The translations under genes were made by a program, and so were the position numbers. Below, one piece after another: positions 36,669-45,052 of a stretch of 64,000 nt of DNA. Numbering within the stretch: position 1 is the first letter of the stretch; every line of letters begins with the position of its first letter. A model generated the notes under the pieces. It ran no database searches. It was not told the origin of the DNA and saw only the letters and a list, made by a program, of their open reading frames with translations. Source of the stretch: Alcanivorax jadensis T9 (GTDB taxonomy: Bacteria > Pseudomonadota > Gammaproteobacteria > Pseudomonadales > Alcanivoracaceae); assembly GCF_000756655.1 (NCBI RefSeq), contig NZ_ARXU01000002.1:372001-436000 (forward strand). Reading direction: 5' to 3'.

Positions 36669-38417
36669 CTATCCCTCAAGAAATTCTAATATCCCTGACC
36701 AGTGAGGATGATAATGACCTTCGGAAACACGCATCTCGGCCTCGTTCACCCATTCTTTCCGTTTATCATTTCCCTTACCAAACCATGCGATCTTTTCTGA
36801 GATTCGTTCTATCACCATATCGGCGGAGACAGTCTCCCTATTGGTAATACCAGCCACTTCAATCATTTTTAGATGGCGAAACGAAACCAGTGACCAGACG
36901 TAATCCATCGAATCAATATCCCTCATATTTTTGCACCATAGACAACCTGACTGATTGCTGCAATTAGGCAAAACAACCGAAGGCGGCTTGTCTTCCATGG
37001 GCAGAGGATCGCCAGAGCATTGCCCCGAGATTAGGGAAGCCCTCATATCACCCTTCTTGATTGGGTCTCGGCCATGCCAGAAGCGCGTAATTTCTCCTGC
37101 GGCACGCTGCTGGCTTGGGCGCTCGTACTTATCCCGAAGCGTCTCCTTGACGTGCTGGAGCATTTCGGCCGTTAATGCTTCGTCCCCTCCTGACCGTCGC
37201 AGAAACCAATTAGCTCGTGTATTTCTGAGCGTTCTCGGTTGAACCCAAGGAATATCGTGTTTTACTAATAGCTTACGGAGCGAGCTATATAGCACTCTTC
37301 CTCCTGAAGACAGCCTTCCGCCCATATCACACCACGGAAATAGAAGATCCGATTCCGGGAAAAAGTGGCCTATGAACTCTAGATACTTTTGAAGGTGTGG
37401 CTTGTACGACTGATAGATGCTAAACATCACTTCACCACCACGACGGTTTTTGAACGCTCTAACATGCCATTTATCTTCAATAGGCTTGTACTTGAAGCCG
37501 GATCGTTTAAGCCCGTTGGCAGTCGTCACATTCATTCCACTTTGCGCGATGAAGATTAAGAACTCTGCTGTCACCCTGAGCGTTACAAAATAGCCACGCT
37601 TTGTCCCTATGATGCTTTTGACTGGTGATCGTGACTTTTTTATCTGAATAACCGACCGCTTTTCCGCTTTCGTCAATTCATCCCACGGTTCATAAATAGC
37701 ATCCTCGCTAACAACCCTCGTCTTATTTATGCTTATGAAAATCTCATTATCTTTTATTAATTTATTCCTAACAGGTATTTTTAAGGGAAGCTGGCCAAGA
37801 ACCGCATCAACGGTAATACCATCAGCAATATCAATCAGAAAGCTTCCCATTTTATAGGTGTCTTCGAGGCTTTGTTTATCCACCCCTATGCCAACAGCTT
37901 TCTTCGGTACTGGAGGACACTTCAATCTTGTTCTATTAATCAAAGACACACTCTTAGGTATATCAAGAATTTCTCCGAACATAGTAGAAAGTCTAGAAGC
38001 ATACCCAAAAGCAGTTGCTTTATTTAATTCAGGCGGCTTTTTATTACACTTTTGGAAAAGATGCTCACAGAACTCAAGGTATGAATCAACGAGATTATCC
38101 AGACTAACTTCCCTTTTTAATTGATCTACAAAGTCAAAAAACAATTGCAAATTAGCAACATCCCCCTCTACAGTTGCAAGCGACAATCCGGAAATCAATC
38201 TCATCTCCAAGAAATCTCTTATCTCAATAATCAAGTCTAGCCGCTGTATCTTTTCCGGCTGAATATCTCCTTGCTCTATTTGGCGAAAAAACCATCTCGG
38301 ATCTAGGCCCTTTCCATTACTGGCATACGTGCGAACGTAAAGAAATCTACGAAGGTCGAAACGCACCTTGCCATCAACTTTCACATGTCGGACTCTAAGA
38401 TCAGGAATACTATTCAT
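36669..38417 (-). CDS. Degenerate tyrosine recombinase-family protein (second in operon)
   Basis: A 582-aa protein of the integrase fold. Where the first catalytic Arg is expected it has SGMN (Asn296), and the HxxR box reads RNTR (Arg398, Arg401); a Tyr lies at 431 (LRDKYERPS). The active site is therefore atypical and it may be a partner rather than a full recombinase. A C-terminal Cys motif (Cys486, 492, 495 in NCSNQSGCLWC) with RDIDSMDYVWSL follows, as in the middle gene of other multi-recombinase cassettes. The start overlaps the first gene by 8 bp. Confidence 0.83.
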   Translation of the reverse strand: MNSIPDLRVRHVKVDGKVRFDLRRFLYVRTYASNGKGLDPRWFFRQIEQGDIQPEKIQRLDLIIEIRDFLEMRLISGLSLATVEGDVANLQLFFDFVDQLKREVSLDNLVDSYLEFCEHLFQKCNKKPPELNKATAFGYASRLSTMFGEILDIPKSVSLINRTRLKCPPVPKKAVGIGVDKQSLEDTYKMGSFLIDIADGITVDAVLGQLPLKIPVRNKLIKDNEIFISINKTRVVSEDAIYEPWDELTKAEKRSVIQIKKSRSPVKSIIGTKRGYFVTLRVTAEFLIFIAQSGMNVTTANGLKRSGFKYKPIEDKWHVRAFKNRRGGEVMFSIYQSYKPHLQKYLEFIGHFFPESDLLFPWCDMGGRLSSGGRVLYSSLRKLLVKHDIPWVQPRTLRNTRANWFLRRSGGDEALTAEMLQHVKETLRDKYERPSQQRAAGEITRFWHGRDPIKKGDMRASLISGQCSGDPLPMEDKPPSVVLPNCSNQSGCLWCKNMRDIDSMDYVWSLVSFRHLKMIEVAGITNRETVSADMVIERISEKIAWFGKGNDKRKEWVNEAEMRVSEGHYHPHWSGILEFLEG

Positions 38418-39711
38418 TGGTTACATAATCAATCAATGCATCTGGGTTTGTTTCTTTCCCCGAAAAAAAATCAAAAAACTCATCAGCTAACTTCTCTTTT
38501 ATCGGCTCGTTTTGCACGAATTTGACGTACTTCCATGTGGTGGCCTCATTCTTGTGGAGCATTGCATCCCTGACAAAAACGATGGCGTCATCAGTATGCG
38601 CCATGGTCTCTATGCACAACCTCATCAACTGGGAGCCAAACGTAGCTCGGGTCTGATGGAACTTAAGTCGCTCAAATTCCCCAAGGCCGCTCTTTACTAG
38701 ATTTTTTCTAAGTTCCGACATTAGACGCGTGAACGACCCATCTTCATACTTCCTTCCTCGCGTGGTTAGAAATAGCAGAGTCCTGTCCTCATCGTCGGCC
38801 TTAGCCTGGCGAGCCAACCGTCTAGCACTCGTGGCATATTTCTGTAGAAGATGAATGACGGGCAAAGGGAATAAGAGGTCACCGCTGACGCGGAATTTCG
38901 TCTTAACTGGTGTAGGTGGACCTACAGGTACACGTTGCAAATTCGGTATGGATGGATCACTACGAGCCGAATCAAGCGTCAATAGTCGAAGGGTGCGGAT
39001 CGTCTCAATACGGGCACCAGTGAAGAAGCCAATCACGAACATCAAGTAAAGCTCAGTCATCCCTTGGCGATTAAGGAAAGCGAGCAATGTCTTACGAGCG
39101 GAGTCACTTAGCGGAAGAAGCCCATCTTCCACCGAATCTCCCGGCCGTTTTCTGTTGGGTATGGCTAGATCGCTGGATGTGACAGCTAGTGTCCTTGGTA
39201 GGCCGATCAAGGTATGTCTTCGGATGATCTTCTGCTGATCTTCCCAGAGGTTTTTTCTGTCAATCAGACCTTCTCTCCGGGCCCATCGGTAGAAAGCCAC
39301 CACAGAACTCATACGGGCAGTGGCGGTACTTGGTGACAAACATCCATCGTCACGTCTTTCAATGAGATTGCCCCGGTAGCGAACGAGGCATCGTTGCCGC
39401 TTCTTCTGGGGGAAGTGCCGCCAATCCAAATTCTCGACTTCTAGGAACTCAGCATAGTCGCGCAGGTGATTCATCAGCGCATTAACGGTCTCGATATTTT
39501 TCCCAGCCTCTAGACGTTGGACTGCATAGACATTGGCCTCTATCCACGGCTCTCCATCCATGCGAAAAATCTGCGGACAATCGGGAATTTCGGTCTGCGT
39601 GCTATCAACAACCCATGGCAACCCAAACTCATTCGAACTACCAGGGTCGAACCTCATGGGCTGATAGTGAAACTTTTCTCGTATCGCCACCCTTGAACAC
39701 CATAAAGACAC
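38410..39711 (-). CDS. Tyrosine recombinase (first in operon, GmtY/TnpA-like)
   Basis: A 433-aa protein with an N-terminal SAM-like core-binding part (about 60-150) and a complete catalytic domain: Arg234 (TGARIETIRTL), His352/Arg355 (FHQTRATFG), His386 and Tyr395 (LHKNEATTWKYVKF). It is the best candidate for the active integrase. The ATG lies about 60 bp inside the right end of the island, so the recombination site and the operon promoter overlap. It starts the tightly packed operon that runs leftwards to 34265. Confidence 0.9.
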   Translation of the reverse strand: MSLWCSRVAIREKFHYQPMRFDPGSSNEFGLPWVVDSTQTEIPDCPQIFRMDGEPWIEANVYAVQRLEAGKNIETVNALMNHLRDYAEFLEVENLDWRHFPQKKRQRCLVRYRGNLIERRDDGCLSPSTATARMSSVVAFYRWARREGLIDRKNLWEDQQKIIRRHTLIGLPRTLAVTSSDLAIPNRKRPGDSVEDGLLPLSDSARKTLLAFLNRQGMTELYLMFVIGFFTGARIETIRTLRLLTLDSARSDPSIPNLQRVPVGPPTPVKTKFRVSGDLLFPLPVIHLLQKYATSARRLARQAKADDEDRTLLFLTTRGRKYEDGSFTRLMSELRKNLVKSGLGEFERLKFHQTRATFGSQLMRLCIETMAHTDDAIVFVRDAMLHKNEATTWKYVKFVQNEPIKEKLADEFFDFFSGKETNPDALIDYVTNE

Positions 39712-39717
39712 CTATCA

Positions 39718-39772
39718 TGTCAAAAACATCTCATATCGGGTGTAATGCATCAAATTGATTTTTCGGGTGTAA
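39718..39772. other. Right end of the island (candidate recombination site)
   Basis: Read inwards on the minus strand: TTACACCCGA (39772-39763) and again TTACACCCGA (39745-39736), 27 bp apart, then TTTTTGACA (39726-39718). The direct repeats look like recombinase arms; TTTTTGACA is shared with the left end. Confidence 0.55.
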
Positions 39773-40136
39773 GATAAATCCCCTGCCAGGTGCCCAGCGC
39801 CAGTCGGCCATTGCTGATTGGCAGGCTCAGTGACGGGCCGATCAGCACGCTCTTGATATGGGCGGGCATGTCGTCCGGGCCTTCCAGGGTGTGTTCATAG
39901 TAAGGCGCGTTTTCCGGCACCATCACATTCAGATGCCGCTCCAGATCGCCACGCACATCCGGGTCGGCGTTTTCGTTGATGGTCAGCGACGCGGAGGTAT
40001 GCTGGATAAACAGATGCAGCAAGCCCACCTTCACATCGGCCAGTCCTGGCAGACCATCGATTATATCTCGTGTTACCAGATGGCAGCCCCGCTTTCGAGC
40101 CGCCAGGCTGATAGTTGTCTGAAACCACATAATCAA
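39750..40136 (-). pseudogene. yjbQ: 5' part of yjbQ, truncated by the island
   Basis: YjbQ-family proteins (secondary thiamine-phosphate synthase activity) are about 139 aa. Here the frame keeps [38 protein letters not shown] and [13 protein letters not shown], then runs into island DNA as TPEKSI and a stop. The lost end contains the conserved RDHGG segment, so loss of function is likely. The start may be 2 codons in (MWFQTT). It overlaps the ApbA-like gene stop by 4 bp, so the two were one operon before the insertion. Confidence 0.92.
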
Positions 40137-41113
40137 CTCACTGTCTGTATGTCGACAAACGCCCGCTGATGCAACTGTGCCAGATGGACACTATCGCAGT
40201 GGCGCCTGAAGTCTTGTACATAGAGATCCGTCTGGGAGCGAACCTTGGTAAAATGTTCGCGCAAATAAGCCTCCAGAGAAAAGGGCAACGCTAATGGCGC
40301 CAGCCCCAAAATCATGCGATAAGGCCAGTAACCGAGAAGGCCCGCCGCACGCTTCATGGCTTTCTGTTCCTGTGGCGCTTCATTGGCCGCCAGCGCCTCG
40401 AGCAAGTCCTTTTGTGCGGCCACCAGTAACGCCAGCAACGTCCGGTCACTCCGGAGCTGTGCAAAACGCCAGTCGCTGGCATCAAGAGCACACAAAAACG
40501 TCATCAACACAGCATTGGGCAAGCGGGAACTGGCCAGTGCATTCGCAACGCTCTTGCTGTAAATACCGCTTCCGTTGAACAGCGACAAGACATCGTCGAG
40601 CCGTGCCTTGTCACCCGATAGTGGCATGGCAGTCGGAGGCAAAAACCAGGCTATCGACAGGGGCGTGGCGGATGCCACTGGCGTCTCCCCCGGCAAGGGA
40701 TGGTAATAGCTGATCAGATTGATCATCCCCCTGACGACTTGTGATGCTGGCCAGAACCGCAACAGTAACCGGGAATCCTCCTCACTGGGTTGCAGCATGA
40801 CCAGCGTTGCATCACAGATAGCCCGGTAAATGGAATCGAAAGGTAGCTGCCGCAGCGCATCCGAAGGAATCGCCAGCAACACCTGATCCCACTGCTGCTT
40901 TCCTACCGCCTGCCAGTCTGAAATCAGGGAAAAATCACTGAATTGGCTCACATTGTCACGCCATAAACGTCTCTTGCGGACAAGCGTCACCCCCTGATTC
41001 AATGTTGCCCGGTGCTTTTCCTTGATAAAAAACGTCACACTATGACCGGCCTGCTGAAAACAATGGCCGTACACTAATCCTACTGCCCCTGCCCCAACGA
41101 TCAGGATATTCAT
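40133..41113 (-). CDS. ApbA/PanE-like 2-dehydropantoate 2-reductase family protein
   Basis: A 326-aa protein with a Rossmann start ([24 protein letters not shown]). The rest is only loosely like ketopantoate reductase; the C-terminal catalytic Lys and Ser-rich block of true PanE are not clear. It may therefore act on another keto acid. It is upstream of yjbQ and once formed an operon with it. Confidence 0.75.
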   Translation of the reverse strand: MNILIVGAGAVGLVYGHCFQQAGHSVTFFIKEKHRATLNQGVTLVRKRRLWRDNVSQFSDFSLISDWQAVGKQQWDQVLLAIPSDALRQLPFDSIYRAICDATLVMLQPSEEDSRLLLRFWPASQVVRGMINLISYYHPLPGETPVASATPLSIAWFLPPTAMPLSGDKARLDDVLSLFNGSGIYSKSVANALASSRLPNAVLMTFLCALDASDWRFAQLRSDRTLLALLVAAQKDLLEALAANEAPQEQKAMKRAAGLLGYWPYRMILGLAPLALPFSLEAYLREHFTKVRSQTDLYVQDFRRHCDSVHLAQLHQRAFVDIQTVS

Positions 41114-41291
41114 ACCGACACATCTCCAGCTTTATCGGTTAATAACGAGATAACATAGACCTGCATCCGCGATTCCACGGCAGCCCTGAAGCCTGAATAT
41201 GGCGTATCAAGGCCTAGAGTAGAGCCTGTGAGATTGCATGCCACAGGCCGAACAGGACAATCCTCGCCCAGACGAGTAGAAAGGTTGAATC

Positions 41292-42098
41292 ATGAAACTG
41301 AAAGGACAGACCATCGTACTGACCGGCGCCTCCAGTGGCATCGGTGCCGAGGCAGCGAAAATCATGGCGCGCCGGGGCGCCACCGTGTGTCTGGTAGCGA
41401 GGCGGGAAGAGCAGCTGCGGGAAGTCCAGGAACTCATCGAAGCCGACGGCGGCTGCGCCTTTATCTACCCCTGCGACTTGAGCGACAACGTGGCCATCGA
41501 GGCCTGCGCCGCACGGATTCTCGCCGAGCAGCCGCGTATCGATGCGCTGGTGAACAATGCAGCCCATTCCATCCGTCGCCCCATAGAACAATCCCTGGAT
41601 CGCCTGCACGACTATCAGCGCACCGTGCAGTTGAACTACATCGGCGCCGTGGCCATGACCCTGAAACTGTTGCCGCGTTTTCTCGAGCAGGGCCACGGCC
41701 ATGTGGTGAATATTTCCAGCCTCTCCACCCAGGTGCCCATCCCCCTGTTTTCTGCCTACCTGGCCAGCAAGAGCGCGCTGGAATCTTTCACCCGTTCCCT
41801 GCAGGCGGAAATGGGTCATCAGGGTATCAGCACCACGGTGGTGTACTTCCCCATGGTGCGCACGCCCATGTCATCGCGCACCGCCATTTACAAATACATG
41901 CCGATGATGCACGTGAAAAAGGCCGCCGGCTGGATCGTCGAAGCCTGCGAAAAACGCCCGGCCCGCATCGCCCGCCCCATGGGCAAACTGGGCAGCGTAC
42001 TGCTCGCCGCCCTCCCCGGCCCGGCCACAAAATTGCCGCAGCCATTGTTCAGAGGCATGGACAAACTGCTGGCCAGCCAGCTTAAAAAGAAAGGTTGA
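41292..42098 (+). CDS. SDR family oxidoreductase
   Basis: A 268-aa short-chain dehydrogenase. Cofactor motif TGASSGIG (residues 12-19), NNAA, active Ser in ISSLSTQ and Tyr-x-x-x-Lys in YLASK are all present. A C-terminal extension (LLAALPGPATKL) is amphipathic, as in membrane-linked SDRs of this type. The substrate is unknown. GAAAGG is 6 bp before the ATG. Confidence 0.9.
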   Translation: MKLKGQTIVLTGASSGIGAEAAKIMARRGATVCLVARREEQLREVQELIEADGGCAFIYPCDLSDNVAIEACAARILAEQPRIDALVNNAAHSIRRPIEQSLDRLHDYQRTVQLNYIGAVAMTLKLLPRFLEQGHGHVVNISSLSTQVPIPLFSAYLASKSALESFTRSLQAEMGHQGISTTVVYFPMVRTPMSSRTAIYKYMPMMHVKKAAGWIVEACEKRPARIARPMGKLGSVLLAALPGPATKLPQPLFRGMDKLLASQLKKKG

Positions 42099-42106
42099 AT
42101 CATTAC

Positions 42107-42197
42107 CGTAGGAGCTATGCTTGCCCCTCAGGGGATCTGCGACATGCGAACCTGCTCGCGATTGCGGTTATTCGCCATGCAAGCATAGCTCCTACAA
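42107..42197. repeat. GTAGGAGCTATGCTTGC hairpin repeat, mixed arms
   Basis: The left arm is GTAGGAGCTATGCTTGCCCC..., the right arm GCCATGCAAGCATAGCTCCTAC. The outer 16 bp pair; the inner parts do not. The left arm (to 42151) matches, reversed, the single arm at 53076-53121. Confidence 0.8.
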
Positions 42198-42203
42198 CAA
42201 ACT

Positions 42204-43157
42204 TCAATTCACCACGTTAATCGCACTGCCCGCCTGCCACTGACGAATGTTCTCCACCACCCCGTCCAGCAGTCGTTGCCGGCATTCCCTCGTACCCCAG
42301 GCGTTGTGCGGGGTAATGATCAGGTTGGGGATATCCTCCGCCAGCAACGGGTGATCCGCCGGCGGCGGTTCGCTGCTGAGTACGTCCAGGCCGGCACCGC
42401 CAAGATGGCCGGAGCGCAGGGCATCGGCCAGGGCCGGTTCATCGATCAGGCCGCCCCGGGCAGTGTTGATCAGCAGGGCGCCGGGTTTCATCTGGGCAAG
42501 AAACGACGCATTCACCAGCTTGTCGGTCTGCGCCGTCAGCGGGCAATGCAGGCTGAGCACATCCGCCTGCGGTAACAGTTCCGCCAACGCCACCCGCCCG
42601 GACTGGCCGCCATGGCGCTGGAAGGATTCCGCCACCAGCACCTGCATCCCCAACGCCTCGGCCAGTCGTGCCACTTCCCGGCCCAGATCGCCGTGACCGA
42701 TCAGCCCCAGGGTCTTGCCGGCCAGCTCCATGATCGGATGATTCAGCAGACAGAACTGCTCCGCCCGGCTCCAGGCCCCGGCCTTCACATCCCGATCGTA
42801 GAGATGCCAGCGCGTGGCCAGTGACAGCATCATGGTCAGGGTGTGCTGAGCCACCGAGGCCCGCGCATAGCCGCTCACATTACACACCGTAATCCCCAGC
42901 TCGCGGGCCGCGTCCAGATCCACATTATTGGTACCAGTGGCACAAATGCAGATAAGCTTGAGAGACGGGCAGGCTCTCAGGGTGGCGGCATCCAGCACCA
43001 CCTTGTTGGTGATGACCACCTGGGCACCGTCCAGACGCGCCAGACGATCTTGCGGGCGAGTCAGTGGGTGAAAGGTCCAGGGCATCAACGCCTCCAGGGC
43101 GGAGAAGTCCATCTCGTCGGGATTGAGGGTATCGGTGTCGAGAAAAACGCCCTGCAT
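42204..43157 (-). CDS. D-2-hydroxyacid dehydrogenase
   Basis: A 317-aa NAD-dependent enzyme of the HprA (glycerate dehydrogenase) group. The Rossmann motif is GLIGHGDLGREVA (near 150), the catalytic Arg in NTARGGLIDE, Glu in the following helix and His in ITPHNAWGT. It likely reduces hydroxypyruvate or a related 2-keto acid. It is divergent from the DUF523 gene, with 38 bp between them. Confidence 0.92.
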   Translation of the reverse strand: MQGVFLDTDTLNPDEMDFSALEALMPWTFHPLTRPQDRLARLDGAQVVITNKVVLDAATLRACPSLKLICICATGTNNVDLDAARELGITVCNVSGYARASVAQHTLTMMLSLATRWHLYDRDVKAGAWSRAEQFCLLNHPIMELAGKTLGLIGHGDLGREVARLAEALGMQVLVAESFQRHGGQSGRVALAELLPQADVLSLHCPLTAQTDKLVNASFLAQMKPGALLINTARGGLIDEPALADALRSGHLGGAGLDVLSSEPPPADHPLLAEDIPNLIITPHNAWGTRECRQRLLDGVVENIRQWQAGSAINVVN

Positions 43158-43195
43158 GTTCGGTCACCTTTATCGGGGAAGAAGGGAGGTGTTCC

Positions 43196-43864
43196 ATGCT
43201 AACGGATTTGCTGGAAAAGATGGGCTTCGCCCTGCCACAGCATGACTGGCAGAAACCGGTGGTGGGCGTCAGCGCCTGCCTGCTCGGCCAGAAGGTCCGC
43301 TACGACGGCGACCACAAACACAACGCCATCCTGGTGCATCAGCTCGGCCCCCTGCTACGTTTTCGCGACACCTGCCCGGAAGTGGCCATCGGCCTGCCGG
43401 TCCCGCGCCCACCGATTCAGGTGGTACAGGTGGACGATGCCCTGCTCGTCAAAGGTGTGGAAAACCCGCAGCAGGATGTCACCGAGGCACTGGAAGACGT
43501 GGCCGCCGGCATGAGCGAACCCCTCAGCGGCTTTGTGCTCAAAGCCCGTTCCCCCAGCTGTGGCCACCTGAGCACCCCGGTGCATAACGCCGGCGGTCAA
43601 CAGATCGGCATGGCCTCCGGCGCCTTCGCCCGCAAGCTCCACGAACTGTTCCCGCGCATTCCCCTGGCCAACGACAGCGACCTGGAAAAGCCCGCCTTCC
43701 TGCAAAGTTTTCTGCTACAGGTGTACTGCTACCACCAGTGGCACAACAACGACCGCCAGGGCCAATGGCTCAATGACATGCAGAGGCAAAGTGAACAGCT
43801 GGACGAGCCTCTGCACAGTGGGCTGCGCCACTATCTGGATAAACTGGGGCGGGCGATGCATTGA
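43196..43864 (+). CDS. DUF523 protein
   Basis: A 222-aa protein. DUF523 fills about residues 20-165 with Cys motifs VSACLLGQKVRYDG, DTCPEVAIGL and KARSPSCG, which may hold an iron-sulfur cluster as in the thiouracil desulfidase group. The C-terminal part (FLQSFLLQVYCYHQW) is too short for the full DUF1722 domain that often follows. The reaction is unknown here. Confidence 0.85.
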   Translation: MLTDLLEKMGFALPQHDWQKPVVGVSACLLGQKVRYDGDHKHNAILVHQLGPLLRFRDTCPEVAIGLPVPRPPIQVVQVDDALLVKGVENPQQDVTEALEDVAAGMSEPLSGFVLKARSPSCGHLSTPVHNAGGQQIGMASGAFARKLHELFPRIPLANDSDLEKPAFLQSFLLQVYCYHQWHNNDRQGQWLNDMQRQSEQLDEPLHSGLRHYLDKLGRAMH

Positions 43865-43877
43865 TTGTTTTTTTAAC

Positions 43878-43950
43878 CGTTGGAGCCTTGCTCGCAAGGC
43901 GAAGGCCCGGGGTACCAGTAAGGCTTCGCCTTGCGAGCAAGGCTCCAACG
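43878..43950. repeat. Perfect hairpin repeat, CGTTGGAGCCTTGCTCGCAAGG arms
   Basis: CGTTGGAGCCTTGCTCGCAAGGCGAA pairs with its reverse complement ending at 43950 over 26 bp. The arms are unlike other family members, yet keep the ...GGAGC outer edge. Confidence 0.85.
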
Positions 43951-43981
43951 ATTAGGGGAAGGGTCGGCGGAACCAACGCCG

Positions 43982-44437
43982 TTAGAAAATCAGCGTCAGC
44001 CCACCGGTGACAACGGCAAACAGGATGGACAACCCGATCAGGGTCTTCCAGGGGAACGGTGGCGGGGGCGGCTCCACTTCGAGCTGCTCTTCCAGATAAT
44101 TTTTCAGCAGCCTGGTATTGCGGGTATTGGCCTTGAAGATAGCATCAAAGGCATCGCCCACCACCGGCAACAGACCACCGAGAAAATCGATGCCCATGTT
44201 GCGCAGCATACGCAACTTCACACCCTTGCTGGCTCCGGCCCGCTGCGCTTCGATCAGCACATAGCTGGACAGCACCAAACCGGCGGCATCACCCACCAGC
44301 GGCACCAGGCCAATGATGGCCTCGGCACCGATCTGGAATTTGGTAAAGGGGATACCGATACTGCTGTCGGTAAAACGGCTGAATTTTTCCAGCCGCTCCA
44401 GCGTTGCCCGTTGCTGGGCTTCAGTCCTTGCTGCCAT
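43982..44437 (-). CDS. DUF4112 membrane protein
   Basis: A 151-aa protein. The DUF4112 part has GAEAIIGLVPLVGDAAGLVLSSYVLIEAQ and GGLLPVVGDAFDAIFKANTRNTRLL; one hydrophobic segment ends the protein (IGLSILFAVVTGGLTLIF). The frame opens at 44548 but the ATG at 44437, in a TAATG overlap with the Rieske gene, is the family start. Function unknown. Confidence 0.85.
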   Translation of the reverse strand: MAARTEAQQRATLERLEKFSRFTDSSIGIPFTKFQIGAEAIIGLVPLVGDAAGLVLSSYVLIEAQRAGASKGVKLRMLRNMGIDFLGGLLPVVGDAFDAIFKANTRNTRLLKNYLEEQLEVEPPPPPFPWKTLIGLSILFAVVTGGLTLIF

Positions 44438-44781
44438 TACATCTCCACAAACAGGTGGCCGTCCTCTTCCGTGACCGGCCAGGTCTCCAGGGCTTTCTCG
44501 CCACGCACCACATTCAACAACTGCACGCCCGGCGGAAAGTTGGCCCACTCGCTCACTTCCCCGGTACGAATATCAAACCGCGCACGGTGCAACGGACACT
44601 GCACACACTTGTCTTCAACAATCTTGCCCTTACCCAGCGACGCAAACATATGCGTACAACGGGCCTGAGTGGCATAAAAACCATCGCTCAGGTGATACAC
44701 CACCAGTTTCTTGCCACCGGCTTCCATGGCACGGCTTTTCCCTTGCGGGAGGTCCTGGCTGGCACAGAGTTCATAACGCAT
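44437..44781 (-). CDS. Rieske 2Fe-2S protein
   Basis: A 114-aa single-domain Rieske protein. The cluster ligands are CTHMFASLGKG (Cys, His) and CPLHRARFDIRTG (Cys, His). It resembles the ferredoxin of aromatic-ring dioxygenases or NirD-type proteins; no oxygenase is adjacent, so its partner is unknown. Cotranscribed with the DUF4112 gene. Confidence 0.9.
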   Translation of the reverse strand: MRYELCASQDLPQGKSRAMEAGGKKLVVYHLSDGFYATQARCTHMFASLGKGKIVEDKCVQCPLHRARFDIRTGEVSEWANFPPGVQLLNVVRGEKALETWPVTEEDGHLFVEM

Positions 44782-44849
44782 CTTGTTCTCCTTGCTGGCT
44801 TGGAAAAATCAGTTGTGAGCGACGAGCTGCTAACCGCTAGCTACAACGC

Positions 44850-45018
44850 CGCTGTAGGAGCCCATGCTTGCATGGCGAACCGAGCGTAGCGAGGCGACAG
44901 AGATTCAAGGGCCTGACAATGCCATGAATAAAATCTGTCGAGCGCTGAAAGATCTGATCGCCCTGCGGGCAATTCCGCGTAAACGCGGTTCGCCATGCAA
45001 GCATAGCTCCTACAGCGG
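44850..45018. repeat. GTAGGAGCCCATGCTTGCATGGCGAACC hairpin repeat
   Basis: Starts CCGCTGTAGGAGCCCATGCTTGCATGGCGAACC and ends GGTTCGCCATGCAAGCATAGCTCCTACAGCGG; the inner part repeats GAGCGTAGCGAGGCGACAGA and GATCGCCCTGCGGGC. It fills most of the 271-bp gap between the Rieske and speA genes. Confidence 0.85.
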
Positions 45019-45052
45019 CTTCGTAGAGACGCCTTGAGTGCCTCACACCCCA

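Larger units (their letters stand above)
26264..39771. mobile_element. Genomic island inserted in yjbQ, with three-recombinase cassette
   Basis: Both sides are split pieces of one gene (yjbQ), which defines the element to within a few bases. Contents from left to right: umuD remnant, Phd-like antitoxin, type ISP restriction enzyme, unknown 374-aa gene, DUF2384 gene, then a minus-strand operon of small accessory protein and three tyrosine-recombinase-family genes, which starts close to the right end. The interior is visibly more A+T-rich than the flanks, above all in 33-39.5 kb. There is no tRNA gene and no long target duplication. Layout fits gamma-mobile-trio or Tn554-like elements; family assignment is inference. 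Confidence 0.92.

Noticed and set aside
26203-39772. tRNA-site integration or prophage
   Set aside because: No tRNA-like sequence and no phage structural genes; the target is yjbQ.
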